Below are positions 18,123-28,500 of a DNA stretch of 64,000 bases, piece after piece. Positions within the stretch are counted from its first letter, which is position 1, and each line of letters opens with the position of its first letter. The notes below the pieces were generated by a model. The model searched no databases, was not told the DNA's origin, and saw nothing but the letters and a program-made list of their open reading frames with translations. The translations under genes were made by a program, and so were the position numbers. This DNA comes from CAZQIC01 sp964593555 (GTDB lineage Bacteria > Bacteroidota > Bacteroidia > JAFLBG01), in assembly GCA_964593555.1 (NCBI GenBank), contig CAZQIC010000006.1:23562-87561 (forward strand). The letters run 5' to 3'.

Positions 18123-18613
18123 TAATTAAGAGTGGCGCTATTAAGTTTAGCGTCAATACTTGTTGTAGCGTGGGGAACACTTTTTAATCTTTCTTTTGCA
18201 ATTAATTTTCCTGTAATCCTGCAGATCCCATAGGTTTTATTTTCTACTCTTATCAATGCGTTGTATAAGTGCTGAATGAATTTTTCCTGTCTTGCTGCGA
18301 ATCTTGCCGTTTCTTCTTTAGATAATACATCGCTTGCATCTTCGAGTAACTTAAAGGTTGGTGATGTGTCGTTGGTTCCATTGTCATCGCGAAGTGATAA
18401 TATGTTTTTATAAAGCTCATAATCAACTGTTGCCTTCTGAAGTTTTAAAAGGATCAATTCTTTGAATTCCAATAACTCTTTATCAGAGAATCTTGAACGT
18501 TCGTCAATAATTTTGGGAGTGATATTTTGCTCTTCATTAGACTGGTCCTTTCCGTCTATTACTTTTTTAACGGATTTATGCGGGATGTTTTTGTTTTGCA
18601 TGACGTTCTTCAT
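18122..18613 (-). CDS. DksA/TraR-type regulator
   Basis: 163 aa. The basic disordered N-terminus (1-45) is followed by a long helical hairpin (ELLEFKELILLKLQKA) and the C-terminal signature YGICRITGKLIAKERLKSVP. The usual four-Cys zinc finger is reduced to one Cys, as is common in Bacteroidota members. DksA proteins bind RNA polymerase's secondary channel and alter promoter use. The acidic tip (LRDDNGTND) is present. It has the shared promoter element and is translationally coupled to a CotH gene, an unexpected partner. Confidence 0.85.
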   Translation of the reverse strand: MKNVMQNKNIPHKSVKKVIDGKDQSNEEQNITPKIIDERSRFSDKELLEFKELILLKLQKATVDYELYKNILSLRDDNGTNDTSPTFKLLEDASDVLSKEETARFAARQEKFIQHLYNALIRVENKTYGICRITGKLIAKERLKSVPHATTSIDAKLNSATLN

Positions 18614-18669
18614 AAATTTTTATTCTTTTAATTGCGATTGTTTTTTCTTTTTATTAATGTAATAATTAA

Positions 18670-18732
18670 CGAAAATAAATCAGTCTATTCGTGTTTTCTT
18701 TTTTTTTCGGCTAAAACGCATTTTTAATAGCC
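18670..18732 (-). promoter_or_regulatory. Shared activator-type element and promoter for the DksA-like/CotH pair
   Basis: On the minus strand GGCTAT starts at 18732, CGAAAA at offset 24, and TATTTTCG at offset 56 (one mismatch). GGCTA and TAGCC at 18709-18732 also form an inverted pair. Confidence 0.65.
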
Positions 18733-18796
18733 AAAAAATGTTAAATGATCGTTTGCGCCATAACATTAGTGTAACATTTGCGTAATAATAGATCGA

Positions 18797-18822
18797 TCGC
18801 TAAAAGGGTCTTTATAATAGCC
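18797..18822 (-). promoter_or_regulatory. Inverted copy of the shared element upstream of a GH-A gene
   Basis: TCGCT at 18797 and ATAGCC ending at 18822 match the arrangement before the paralogous gene at 25564: same 26-base span, same orientation, 59 versus 57 bases to the ATG. Read on the minus strand this is GGCTAT with AGCGA at offset 22, i.e. the shared element in opposite orientation to the gene. No clear -7 box was found here. Confidence 0.5.
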
Positions 18823-18880
18823 CAGGGAATTAAAAGAGAAGTTGGGAAGTCTTAGAAAAATAATCACTAAAAATAATATT

Positions 18881-20611
18881 ATGGAAAAAATAAAAGAGAT
18901 GGTTAAGAAAAGTGTGTTGATTTTCGGATTGTTTTTCATTGTAGAAAATAGTTATTCTCAAACAATTTCGAATCATTTTTTTGGAGAAAACGCATGGATG
19001 CCAGATACAATTGGAAATGCTAAGGCATGTCAGGAGCCTCCTTGTATTTTGAATGGAAAACTTTATGAACATTGGGATGATATAAAGAGCAGTAATGCTT
19101 CAGTCATTCGTTTTGGTGGTATTGCAGCGGATAGAAATATGCCAACAAATTATCAATATATCAGGATGATAGATTCTATTCGTTCGAATGGAATGGAACC
19201 AATTATTCAGGTTCCTTTTCATATGAACCGATATAGCGCACAACAAGCTGCAGATATCGTTAGGTATATTAATATAACAAAAGGTAAAAAAATTAAGTAT
19301 TGGGTAATCGGTAACGAACCGGATTTGGGTTATTCTTACACCAAGGCTGCACAAATCGCTGCTTATTTTAAACCATTTGCTTCAGCGATGAAAGCAGTGG
19401 ATCCATCGATTCTTACAGTTGGTCCTGAGTGTGCGTGGTTTAATCAATCAATAATAAATGGATTGACAAATCCTAATGGGCCAGATGATATTACAGGTAA
19501 AGATGCATCAGGTAGATACTATTTGGATATTATTTCATTTCATACATATCCATTTAATGGGTCCCAAACAAGGGATCAGATTATTTCAAAATTAACATCT
19601 ACAGGCTCATTGCAGGATAATTTAGTTTATTTAAATTCTCGTATTGCGGCATGTAATTCAACGCATGGTAGAACCGGTGCATCCGCTCTTAAAACTGCAA
19701 TCACAGAGGCGAATATTAACTGGCAAAACAATTCCGGTGACAACTTAAATGGAACAGGTGCTAACAGTTTTATTGGCGGGCAGTTTATTGCTGAGATGAT
19801 GTGTGTTGGAATGAAGAATGGGGTAGACTTTATTAATTTGTGGAGTGTTGTCGAAGGAAATTCTACAGCTCTTAATATTGGTTATATCGATCCTACGACA
19901 TCCAATAAAAAGCCAGGTTATTACCATTTTAAACTTTTAGCAGAGAATTTTAAAGGAAGTTTTGCAAATGGAACTTCCAATAAATCAAATGTTAAATCGT
20001 ATGGAAGTAAAAATGGGCAACAGGTATCTGTTTTGATTATGAATCAGGATCTTAGTAGCAGCTATAATTATGCATTAAGACTAGATAATTCAACTGTGTC
20101 GGGGAGTAACTCATTAAAAATAAATATTGATGCTGGAGTTGCAAAACAGTATGATGACGTAATTCCAAGTCAATCTACTGTGTTACTTATTTTTAATTCG
20201 AATGGAGCATTAATAAAGAAGTATGAATATTCATTAACGGTTCAGGCCATAGCTAATCAACCTCCTACTATTACGAATTACCAGGTTGCTTCAAATAATA
20301 ACCCTGGGACGGGAGAACGTCCTTCTCAGGAATTTTCAGGTCTGGATAACTTTGAGGTGAATGTATTTCCAAATCCATCGGCGGGAAAATTTGTAATTGA
20401 ATCGTCGAATGCTAATAACGGAGAGCAGGAGTATGAAGCCAAGTTGTTCAATATAATGGGCCAGGAGGTATATAACAGAAAATCTGTTTTTCAGAATGGG
20501 AAAGATGAGATTGAATTAGATCCTGATATTGCCAGCGGTGAGTATATACTAAGAGTAAAAGAAAATAGGACGGATATCTATTCTGTAGAAAAAATTGTGA
20601 TCCAAAAATAA
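18881..20611 (+). CDS. Secreted clan GH-A glycosidase-like protein with T9SS sorting domain
   Basis: The ATG at 18881 is preferred over an upstream in-frame TTG at 18842. A signal peptide ends NSYSQ. A (beta/alpha)8-type domain covers about 28-380, with SVIRFGGIAADR, the acid/base motif WVIGNEPDLGY (Glu146) and a candidate nucleophile in AITEAN (Glu276). This layout fits clan GH-A (GH39/GH44/GH51-like), but I cannot assign a family. A beta-sandwich typical of such enzymes follows to about 465. The T9SS domain has VNVFPNPSAGKF and ends EKIVIQK. It is closely paralogous to the protein at 25564, minus the Ig repeats. Confidence 0.85.
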   Translation: MEKIKEMVKKSVLIFGLFFIVENSYSQTISNHFFGENAWMPDTIGNAKACQEPPCILNGKLYEHWDDIKSSNASVIRFGGIAADRNMPTNYQYIRMIDSIRSNGMEPIIQVPFHMNRYSAQQAADIVRYINITKGKKIKYWVIGNEPDLGYSYTKAAQIAAYFKPFASAMKAVDPSILTVGPECAWFNQSIINGLTNPNGPDDITGKDASGRYYLDIISFHTYPFNGSQTRDQIISKLTSTGSLQDNLVYLNSRIAACNSTHGRTGASALKTAITEANINWQNNSGDNLNGTGANSFIGGQFIAEMMCVGMKNGVDFINLWSVVEGNSTALNIGYIDPTTSNKKPGYYHFKLLAENFKGSFANGTSNKSNVKSYGSKNGQQVSVLIMNQDLSSSYNYALRLDNSTVSGSNSLKINIDAGVAKQYDDVIPSQSTVLLIFNSNGALIKKYEYSLTVQAIANQPPTITNYQVASNNNPGTGERPSQEFSGLDNFEVNVFPNPSAGKFVIESSNANNGEQEYEAKLFNIMGQEVYNRKSVFQNGKDEIELDPDIASGEYILRVKENRTDIYSVEKIVIQK

Positions 20612-20628
20612 TTTGATCTGAATGTTAC

Positions 20629-20667
20629 AATAAAAATCCCATTGCATTTTGCAATGGGATTTTTATT
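20629..20667. terminator. Bidirectional terminator, perfect 18-bp stem
   Basis: An 18-bp arm at 20629-20646 is perfectly inverted at 20650-20667 around a TTT loop. A-run and T-run flanks suit both directions. It separates convergent genes ending at 20611 and 20683. Confidence 0.92.
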
Positions 20668-20682
20668 TAAAAGAGCTTATAG

Positions 20683-21543
20683 CTATTTTGAAATAGCCAT
20701 TTTAATTGATTGTGAAGTTCCGTCTTTTACCAATGTGCAAAAATAAATTCCATTAGGAAGATTTTCTGTTATAATTGGGATAGAGTGGAATCCTTCAGTC
20801 ATATTTTGATCTGGTAATGAAAGGGCTACTTTGCCGAGTAGATCATATAATTTAATTGATACTAACCCTGGTGTGCTCAGATTAAATCGTATGTTAGTAT
20901 TTTCGTTCGCTGGATTAGGGCTATTCTGGTAAAGCTTGGCGGAGGCAGTATTTACTTTAATTCCCACATGATAATTAACTAATTGTGGACCAACCAGGCT
21001 ATCAAAATACATTGTATCCCTTGCAGAAGAATTAGGATGAAAAAGTAAAACTACTTTATCTATTTGTGTTGGTAATACAAGGCTGCCAATCGGTGATTGT
21101 AAATAGTCAAACGTGATGTCTTGCCAGGCATTTTGAGCTGTGGTGGTTGCATTATAGACACTGTGAATTCCGGTGGGATAGGTATCGTCACTTTTTATTC
21201 CTAACTGTAATTCTACAAGTGTACCAATTGCTGCCGATGAATATAATTTCATAGTGATTTTAGGAGCTAATGGTAAGTTGCTTGCATATGTTGTAATGTC
21301 ACTCAATGTTGTATCTGGATAAATTTTAATATTATCATACATTGCTGTATCCCTGATGTATTTTGCGCAGGTTAAACTGTTGTTGATAAAATTTGAAGCC
21401 GGATTAGTGGCCATCGAGTCAATGACTCCATTATGAAAGCCAAAAGTTATGACTTTTGTTCCTTCGAAATCACAATAAGTTTGTTGTCCGGATATACGTT
21501 GAACCATTAGAAAGATAAAAATAGTTAGTAGTTGTTTTTTCAT
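20683..21543 (-). CDS. Secreted jelly-roll-like protein with C-terminal sorting domain
   Basis: 286 aa. A signal peptide (FIFLMVQRISGQQ) is followed by a domain of about 175 residues: YCDFEGTK, NPASNFINNSLTCAKYIRD, PKITMKLYSSAAIGTLVELQLG, WQDITFDYLQ, YFDSLVGPQ. Such domains resemble carbohydrate-binding jelly rolls. The C-terminal domain has NSPNPANENT and ends SIKMAISK, a T9SS sorting signal. The protein at 50563 has the same N-terminal domain without the sorting signal. Confidence 0.8.
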   Translation of the reverse strand: MKKQLLTIFIFLMVQRISGQQTYCDFEGTKVITFGFHNGVIDSMATNPASNFINNSLTCAKYIRDTAMYDNIKIYPDTTLSDITTYASNLPLAPKITMKLYSSAAIGTLVELQLGIKSDDTYPTGIHSVYNATTTAQNAWQDITFDYLQSPIGSLVLPTQIDKVVLLFHPNSSARDTMYFDSLVGPQLVNYHVGIKVNTASAKLYQNSPNPANENTNIRFNLSTPGLVSIKLYDLLGKVALSLPDQNMTEGFHSIPIITENLPNGIYFCTLVKDGTSQSIKMAISK

Positions 21544-21575
21544 AATTAAATTATTTGTTGGTTATTAATAAGTGC

Positions 21576-21639
21576 CAATATTAAAAAAATGGTAAAAATG
21601 GCCGGATAGTAATTCGTTAATGGCGATATTTCCATCGCT
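21576..21639 (-). promoter_or_regulatory. Shared activator-type element and promoter for the secreted jelly-roll gene
   Basis: On the minus strand AGCGAT starts at 21639, CGAATT at offset 24, and TAATATTG at offset 57 (one mismatch). Confidence 0.6.
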
Positions 21640-21683
21640 TAAAACCTAAACTTTATGGCTATTTAACTTAAGAAATTTATTTC

Positions 21684-21746
21684 AACGATGAAAAATAGCA
21701 CCTAAACGAAAACAAAAGTGTTGTTCTTTGGTATAGTATAGTTTTG
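21684..21746 (+). promoter_or_regulatory. Shared activator-type element and promoter for the DUF6629 gene
   Basis: AACGAT is at 21684, CGAAAA at offset 24, and an exact TAGTTTTG at 21739-21746 (offset 56). The first half-site is degenerate, but the spacing is exact. Confidence 0.6.
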
Positions 21747-21767
21747 AATTAACCAATTGTAATAGAA

Positions 21768-22439
21768 ATGTGTTTCTCGGCCACAGTAAGTTTTAGTGCT
21801 GGTATTGTATTAGGTATAACGGGTGTAGTAGCTATAAAAAAGATGGAATCTCCAAAGCAGCTTGCATTCGCGATTATTCCTTTTTTGTTTGCGTTTCAAC
21901 AATTTATTGAAGGGGTTTTGTGGCTTGCTTTAATGCACGACGAGTTTTCGTATTTAGCTTCTTTTGCGACATACGTATTCCTTTTTGTTGCCCAGATTAT
22001 CTGGCCTGTCTGGGTGCCATTTTCTATTATGTGTCTTGAGAATTCTTCGGGAAGAAAAAAGGTTTGTTTTGTAATTCTTGCAATTGGAATAATGCTGTCA
22101 TCATATTTAACCTATTGTTATTTAACTAATCATGTGTCAGCTGAAATAAGCAACCATCATATAAAATATAATGTTGCTTTTCCTGGATTATTTGGTTTGA
22201 CATGGCTAACCAGGCTATTTTATTTTATACCCACTGTGATTTCTCCTTTTATTTCTAGAGTAAGAGGTATGAGGCTTGTAGGAACTACTCTTATGCTATC
22301 ATGTCTTATAACCTGGTTGATTGCAGCGAATTATTTCATTTCAATATGGTGCTTCTTTGCCGCTATCATTAGTATAATAGTGGCCATGATATTAGCAAGA
22401 TTGCCAAGATCCCTAAAGTATAGTATACAGACGGTTTAA
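21768..22439 (+). CDS. DUF6629-type integral membrane protein
   Basis: 223 aa with about seven hydrophobic helices. It opens MCFSATVSFSAGIVLGITGV and has AFAIIPFLFAFQQFIEGVLW, which are the family hallmarks. A conserved Cys/Phe start and the QQFIEG helix suggest a ligand or cofactor site, but the function is unknown. It is monocistronic, with its own shared-element promoter, and divergent from the jelly-roll gene. Confidence 0.82.
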   Translation: MCFSATVSFSAGIVLGITGVVAIKKMESPKQLAFAIIPFLFAFQQFIEGVLWLALMHDEFSYLASFATYVFLFVAQIIWPVWVPFSIMCLENSSGRKKVCFVILAIGIMLSSYLTYCYLTNHVSAEISNHHIKYNVAFPGLFGLTWLTRLFYFIPTVISPFISRVRGMRLVGTTLMLSCLITWLIAANYFISIWCFFAAIISIIVAMILARLPRSLKYSIQTV

Positions 22440-22522
22440 ACACAATCCGATCTTGGATTATCTAATGGACTTTTACTCTTCCTTGTTCTTAAGAAAAATT
22501 TGGGCTAATAATTTCCTTTTTG

Positions 22523-22586
22523 GGCTATTGAAAATACCCAACCGACGAATACGCTCGCTAATGTTACTCAGTATAGAATAAGTTTA
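22523..22586 (+). promoter_or_regulatory. Shared activator-type element and promoter for the GT4/GH57 pair
   Basis: GGCTAT is at 22523, CGAATA at offset 24, and TAAGTTTA at 22579 (offset 57, one mismatch). An extra GGCTAA lies 20 bases upstream at 22503, possibly a third half-site. Confidence 0.7.
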
Positions 22587-22636
22587 CGCTTGGTGAAAAA
22601 AATCCAGTTAAATCAAAAGAATAGTATAAGTTAACA

Positions 22637-23920
22637 ATGAAGAATGATCAGCCAAAGGTCCTAATGCTGGGATGGGAGTTTCCGCCTATTATAAACGGTG
22701 GTTTAGGTGTTGCGTGCCATGATCTTTCAACAGCAATGTCGAAGTTGGCTAAAATTACTATGGTGGTTCCAAAATCGAGTCCAGATTTCAAGGTAAAAAA
22801 TATGAATTTGATCGGTATCAATAATATTAATGTTGAAACGTTCGATAACGCCTTCAGAAATGATATGTCTGATCTTCCTTTTGATCTTCAATCAATTCCT
22901 TTTGATCTTAATCCATATTATTCTGAAGGTGCAGAAGCTTCCGGAAGCAGGGGTTTAAATATGATGAGCGGAAAAGAAAAATTAGCCGCATTTAATATTG
23001 AAAATCTATATGGTGGTGATGTGATAAACAAAGTTTTTCAGTATGCTGATATCACTTCTGCTGTTGCTTCTGATATAGATTTTGATATTATCCATGCTCA
23101 CGATTGGATGACTATGCTTGCAGGAATAAAAATAAAACAACAAACGGGCAAGCCCTTGGTAATGCATATCCATTCTCTGGAAGTTGATAGGAGTGGTGAA
23201 AATAGTAAAGGATGGGTTTATGATCTGGAGAAAAAAGGAATGGAGTATGCAGACTTACTTATGCCTGTGAGCAATTTTACAGCGGATAATATCAATCGCC
23301 ATTATGGGATAAGCAAAAGCAAAATGTCTGTCATTCATAATGGAAGTGTTCCAGTCAAACCATTTAAGAGTAAAAGAAATTTTAGAGAGAAAACAGTCTT
23401 ATTCGTCGGCAGACTTACCAGGCAAAAAGGTCCTGAAAAATTTCTCGATATAGCTTGCAAGGTTTTGGAAAAAAATCCTGACGTTAGATTCGTAATGGCC
23501 GGTGTGGGGGATTACTTTAAATCAATGTTAGAAAAGAGCTCCTATAAAAGTATTGGTAATCGTTTTCATTTGACCGGATTTTTAAATCAAGAAAGATTGC
23601 GGCATTTATTTTCAGTGAGTGATGTTTATTGTATGCCTTCAGTATCTGAACCATTCGGTTTGTCTGCCGTAGAAGCGGCTCATTTTGGTATCCCCTGTGT
23701 AATTTCAAAACAATCTGGTGTTGCGGAGGTATTGGGTGGCGCACTAAAGTTTGATTACTGGGATACAAACAAGGCGGCCAGTAATATTTTGAATTTACTT
23801 AACGATTCAGTTCTAAGAAAAAAAGTTGTGAATGACGCGTACAAAAATTTAAATAAAATTACATGGGACATTTCGGCTCATAAGATTGTAAATGCATATT
23901 CATCAAATCAATTTTACTAA
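22637..23920 (+). CDS. Glycosyltransferase, glycogen-synthase-like (GT-B fold)
   Basis: 427 aa, cytoplasmic. The N-terminal domain has MLGWEFPPIINGGLG, the glycogen/starch-synthase-type nucleotide-sugar loop, and HAHDWMT. The C-terminal Rossmann domain has VLFVGRLTRQKGPE, VMAGVGDY, and the donor-binding CMPSVSEPFGLSAVEA (E-x7-E motif). This fits GT4 or a GT5-like alpha-glucan synthase. The GH57 gene starts 11 bp later, an arrangement typical of alpha-glucan (glycogen) metabolism modules. GH15, nucleotidyltransferase and isomerase genes elsewhere in the window fit the same pathway. Confidence 0.9.
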   Translation: MKNDQPKVLMLGWEFPPIINGGLGVACHDLSTAMSKLAKITMVVPKSSPDFKVKNMNLIGINNINVETFDNAFRNDMSDLPFDLQSIPFDLNPYYSEGAEASGSRGLNMMSGKEKLAAFNIENLYGGDVINKVFQYADITSAVASDIDFDIIHAHDWMTMLAGIKIKQQTGKPLVMHIHSLEVDRSGENSKGWVYDLEKKGMEYADLLMPVSNFTADNINRHYGISKSKMSVIHNGSVPVKPFKSKRNFREKTVLFVGRLTRQKGPEKFLDIACKVLEKNPDVRFVMAGVGDYFKSMLEKSSYKSIGNRFHLTGFLNQERLRHLFSVSDVYCMPSVSEPFGLSAVEAAHFGIPCVISKQSGVAEVLGGALKFDYWDTNKAASNILNLLNDSVLRKKVVNDAYKNLNKITWDISAHKIVNAYSSNQFY

Positions 23921-23931
23921 ATAAATATATT

Positions 23932-25224
23932 ATGCCTTCTATTTGTTTTTACTTCCAGGTGCATCAGCCCTTTAGGATCAATAACTATTCTTTTTTCGAC
24001 ATCGGAACCTCTCATTTTTATGAAGATGACAAAAAGAATGAAGAAATTTTAAACAAAGTTGCGGATAAGTGTTATCTCAAAACCAATAAAAAGATGTTGG
24101 AGCTTATTCAGCGTCACAAGGGAAAATTCAAAATTAGTTATTCGTTGAGTGGAGTTGTCATTGAGCAATTTGAGAAATACAGACCTGATGTTCTTCAATC
24201 GTTCATTGATCTTTCAAATACTGGTTGTGTAGAATTTTTGGCTGAAACATATTCTCACTCGCTTAGTTTTATTTTTTCCAAAGACGAATTTAAAAGACAA
24301 GTAGAAAAGCATGCGAAGGTGATTAAAAAATATTTTAATCAGGAGCCAAAGATTTTTAGAAATACGGAATTGATTTATAATAATGAATTAGCCGTATTTA
24401 TTGAAAATATGGGATACAAAGGTATTGTATGTGAAGGAGTGGATAGGTTATTGGGTGAAAGAAGTCCTAATTTTCTTTATAACGCTGTTGGAGCAAGGGA
24501 CATAAAATTACTTCTGAAAAATTATCGTTTATCTGACGATATTGCTTTTAGATTCTCTGATAAGGGTTGGAAGGAGTTTCCTTTGACTACGGATAAATTC
24601 AAGAATTGGGTACATGATATAGCAGGTAATGGTGAAACAATTAATCTTTTTATGGATTATGAAACATTCGGTGAGCATCAGTGGGAGTCGACTGGCATTT
24701 TTAATTTTTTGGATCATCTGCCGGGTAGTATATTAGAGCATCCCGATTTTAGTTTTAAAACACCTTCCGAAACGATTGCTTCATATCCTGCAAGGAATAT
24801 TTACGATTCACATAATTTTACTTCATGGGCGGATACAGAAAGGGATCTTTCTGCGTGGTTAAGTAATTCAATGCAACAGGAAGCGATTAAGAAGATTTAC
24901 TCTCTTGAAAAGGATATTTTAGTTTACGGAGACAGTGCGTTGTTGGACGTATGGGAAAAACTTCAAACCTCTGATCATTATTATTACATGTGTACTAAAT
25001 TCTGGAATGATGGGGATGTCCACAAGTATTTTAGTCCTTTTGATTCTCCTTATGATGCATATTTGTATTTTATGAATGTTTTCAGTGATTTGGAATGTAC
25101 TTTAAAAAACAAAAAATTATCTTCAAAAAAATTAAGCTCTGAAATCTCCGTTGGGTCTTATAAAAGAGGGCGGAAAATGAAGAGAACAGGCGTTTCTGCG
25201 GTGCAAGCCATTGCACTTAGTTAA
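23932..25224 (+). CDS. GH57 alpha-glucan-active glycoside hydrolase
   Basis: 430 aa, no signal peptide. The five GH57 regions are recognisable: YFQVHQPFR (region 1), VEFLAETYSHSL (2), IFRNTELIYN with the catalytic Glu (3), LFMDYETFGEHQ with the catalytic Asp (4) and a late helical region near WADTERDLSAW. GH57 enzymes are alpha-amylases, branching enzymes or 4-alpha-glucanotransferases. Length and pairing with the upstream GT suggest intracellular alpha-glucan remodelling. Confidence 0.92.
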   Translation: MPSICFYFQVHQPFRINNYSFFDIGTSHFYEDDKKNEEILNKVADKCYLKTNKKMLELIQRHKGKFKISYSLSGVVIEQFEKYRPDVLQSFIDLSNTGCVEFLAETYSHSLSFIFSKDEFKRQVEKHAKVIKKYFNQEPKIFRNTELIYNNELAVFIENMGYKGIVCEGVDRLLGERSPNFLYNAVGARDIKLLLKNYRLSDDIAFRFSDKGWKEFPLTTDKFKNWVHDIAGNGETINLFMDYETFGEHQWESTGIFNFLDHLPGSILEHPDFSFKTPSETIASYPARNIYDSHNFTSWADTERDLSAWLSNSMQQEAIKKIYSLEKDILVYGDSALLDVWEKLQTSDHYYYMCTKFWNDGDVHKYFSPFDSPYDAYLYFMNVFSDLECTLKNKKLSSKKLSSEISVGSYKRGRKMKRTGVSAVQAIALS

Positions 25225-25563
25225 ATTCTTTTTATAATAAATTGTGGAAAATTTTGACGACATGGTTTTTGAATAGAAATCGAGTAATGAATTCTATTTC
25301 AGCTAGTGTGGAAATTTTTTCCAGTACCCACTATTTTTTGTAACTCCTCCAAAATCAGCTGTAGATTATTTTTTTCTCGTGGCCGGTTAAGTTCAATTTT
25401 CAAAAATTATTTAAAAGTGAAAAAATGTTAAAAGGTTGATTCAGATACAACCTTAGGAAAGTAGTTGCGTTAAACAATGAGTCGCTGAAAGAAGGCTAAT
25501 CATAGCCAGGAGCGGATACACAATAGCCCGGTATAATTATTGTTTAACTAAAACTAATGCCCC
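25225..25563. other. Intergenic region, no gene seen
   Basis: No convincing reading frame in 339 bp. It contains a short hairpin (AAGGTTG at 25432 with CAACCTT ending at 25454) without a T run. The inverted half-site array at 25482-25528 is described separately. Confidence 0.6.
25482..25528 (-). promoter_or_regulatory. Three tandem half-sites (21-bp period), inverted before a GH-A gene
   Basis: On the minus strand GGCTAT starts at 25528 and again at 25507, and AGCGA starts at 25486. The three units are exactly 21 bases apart. The 26-base part 25482-25507 aligns without gaps to 18797-18822 before the paralogous gene. The orientation is opposite to the other promoters. Confidence 0.55.
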
Positions 25564-28500
25564 ATGAGAAAAGCTATATACTTTTTTTGCACGCTGATAA
25601 CTTACTCCTTTTTCTTATCCACATCTAATTCACAAACCATATCAAATAATTTTTTTGGTGTAAACGCCTGGATGCCTGATAGTGTAGGAACCAAAAAATA
25701 CAACGGAAAGCTACATAAGCATTGGAGCAATATGCAGAATAGCGGAACAACTATTATTCGTTTCGGTGGAATTGCCCCTGACGAAAATAAACCGTCCAAT
25801 TATCAATACATTAAAATGATTGACTCTGCGAGAACACACGGAATTGAGCCAATCATCCAGGTGCCCTTTAATAATTATCAGTATACAGCACAGCAGGCTG
25901 CAGATATTGTGCGGTATATAAATATTACAAAAGGTAAAAATATTAAATACTGGATCATTGCCAATGAACCGAATCTTGGATATTCCTATACCAGCGCCTC
26001 ACAGGTAGCGGCATATTTTAAACCGTTTGCTTCGGCTATGAAAGCAGTTGATCCCGCCATTCTTATTATTGGCCCAGAGACTGCTGGTTTTCATAATTCA
26101 ATTATAACTGGGTTAACTACGCCGGGTGGAACAAGTGATATTACAGGGAAAGATGCTGCCGGGAGATATTATGTTGATATTATTTCATTCCACAATTATC
26201 CGATGGGAAATGGAACAAGCAGCACACGGGCAAAACTCATTTCCAAATTAACAGAGACAAATATGTTGCAGGATAATTTAACCTATCTCAATTCAAGGAT
26301 AACATCTTGCAACACTTATCACAACAGAACTGGAGCTGCCGCATTAAAAACTGCAATTACAGAGGCGAATGTGAACTACTTGAATCCTGTAAATGATGAT
26401 ATAAATGGCGTTGGATCCAATAGTTTTATAGGCGGACAATTTTATGCGGAGTTGATGGGAATAAGTTTAAAGAAGGGTGTGTCTTTTGTAAATCTATGGA
26501 GTTCCATAGAGGGAAATTCAAGCACAACCAATAAAGGGTACATTGATAATGTTAATTTAAATAAAAAGCCACTGTATTATCATTTCAAGTTAATGGCAGA
26601 TAATTTTAAGGGAAATGTTGCTACATGCACCGATAATCAAACAAATGTTAAAACTTTTGCCTGTAAGGATGCGCAGCAAACAACAGTCATTATTATGAAC
26701 CAGGATGCCGTTACAAATTTTAATTATGCAATAAGATTAAATACTGCATCAATTGCAGGCTCAAATTCTTTAAAAATAAATATCGATGCTGGTCTTGCTG
26801 TTGAATACAATTACGTAATTCCAAACCAGTCAACGGTATTACTTACATATAATTCTTCCGGAGTTCTGATAAGAAAATATGAGTATTCACTTGCTATACA
26901 TGCCACTGCTAATATTCCTCCTACACGAACAGATTATATTGCGACGGCAAGTTCGTACAGCCCATTGGATAATTCGGTAAATGTTACAAAAAACTCAAAC
27001 TTGGTACTTACTTTTTCTGAACCAATACTAAAAGGGGTAGGCAACATTATTATAAAAGAAGGTGGAGTGGTAAAACAAACAATACCTGTTTCAGGATCAA
27101 ATGTTGTGACAGCGGGAAGCATAGTAACAATAAATCCGGCAGTTGATTTTACTCCTGGTTTACAAGTGAATATAGAGATAGCCTTAGGTGTATTTAAGGG
27201 TTTATCCAATAACAATTATTGGGGAATTGCAGACGCTACTACTTGGAATTTTACTGTAGCTCCAGCTGCACCTGTTGATATAACAGCTCCAACGGTTAGT
27301 TCTTATACTCCGGCTGACAATGCGACTAATATTTTAAAGAATTCAAATCTTGTTTTAACTTTTAATGAACCGGTATTAAAAGGATCGGGAAATATAACTG
27401 TTAAGGAAGGTGGACTTATAAAACAAACAATTTCTGTAACAAGTTCAAACGTAACCGTGGCCGGAAATACAGTTACAATTAATTCTGCAGATTTTATAAA
27501 TGGCGCTTTGGTAAATATTGAAATGCCTTTGGGAATATTTAAGGATACTGCTAACAATAATTATGCTGGTATTGCAAATGCTTCTGCATGGAATTTTGCT
27601 GTAGTAACTCCTCCCGATACAACTGCACCAACAGTTGGTGCATATTACGTAGCTGATAACTCTGTAGGTGTAGTAAAAAATTCAAACCTTGTTTTAACAT
27701 TTAGTGAACCGCTATTGAAAGGCACCGGAAATATTACTATAAAAGAAGGTGGAATAGTAAATCAAACCATCCCGGTATCAGGCGTAGCAGTGACAGTTAC
27801 AGGCAATATTGTAACTATTAATCCATCTGATTTTACATATGGTGCAGTAGTGAATATCGAAATGCCTTCAGGAATATTTAAAGATACCGCGAATAATACA
27901 TATGATGGTATAACATCGGCTACAACCTGGAATTTTACTGTTATAATGCCACCCGATACAACTGCACCAACGATTATATCCTATTTGGTGGTTGACGATG
28001 CAATAAATGTTTTAAAGAACTCCAATCTCACAATTACATTTAGTGAACCAATTCAAAAGGGGAATGGCGATATTATTGTAAAAGAAGGTGGAGTTGTTAA
28101 ACAGGTCATCCCTGTTTCCGGTACAAATGTGTCAGTAGCCGGGAATGTAGTAACTATTAATCCAGCGGATTTTGGAGATAGCGCTTTGGTGAATATTGAA
28201 ATGACTCCAGGAGTATTTAAAGATACTGTAAATAATACTTTCGTGGGGATAGCTGATATTTCAACCTGGAATTTTACAGTGGAAAACCCAGTTTATGCAT
28301 CAGTAGACGATGAGAAGATTATTAAGGCCGGTATTTTTCCTAACCCATCAAATGGAAGATTTATAATTGAAGTAGATGAAGCCCTGAAAGGGAAAAAAGT
28401 TGAAATGAAAATTTTTAATATAGTCGGGCAGGAAGTTTATAACAGAATGTTTGTTTCTATAAATGGTCAGGAACGAATTGAATTGGATGAAGCAATGCCG

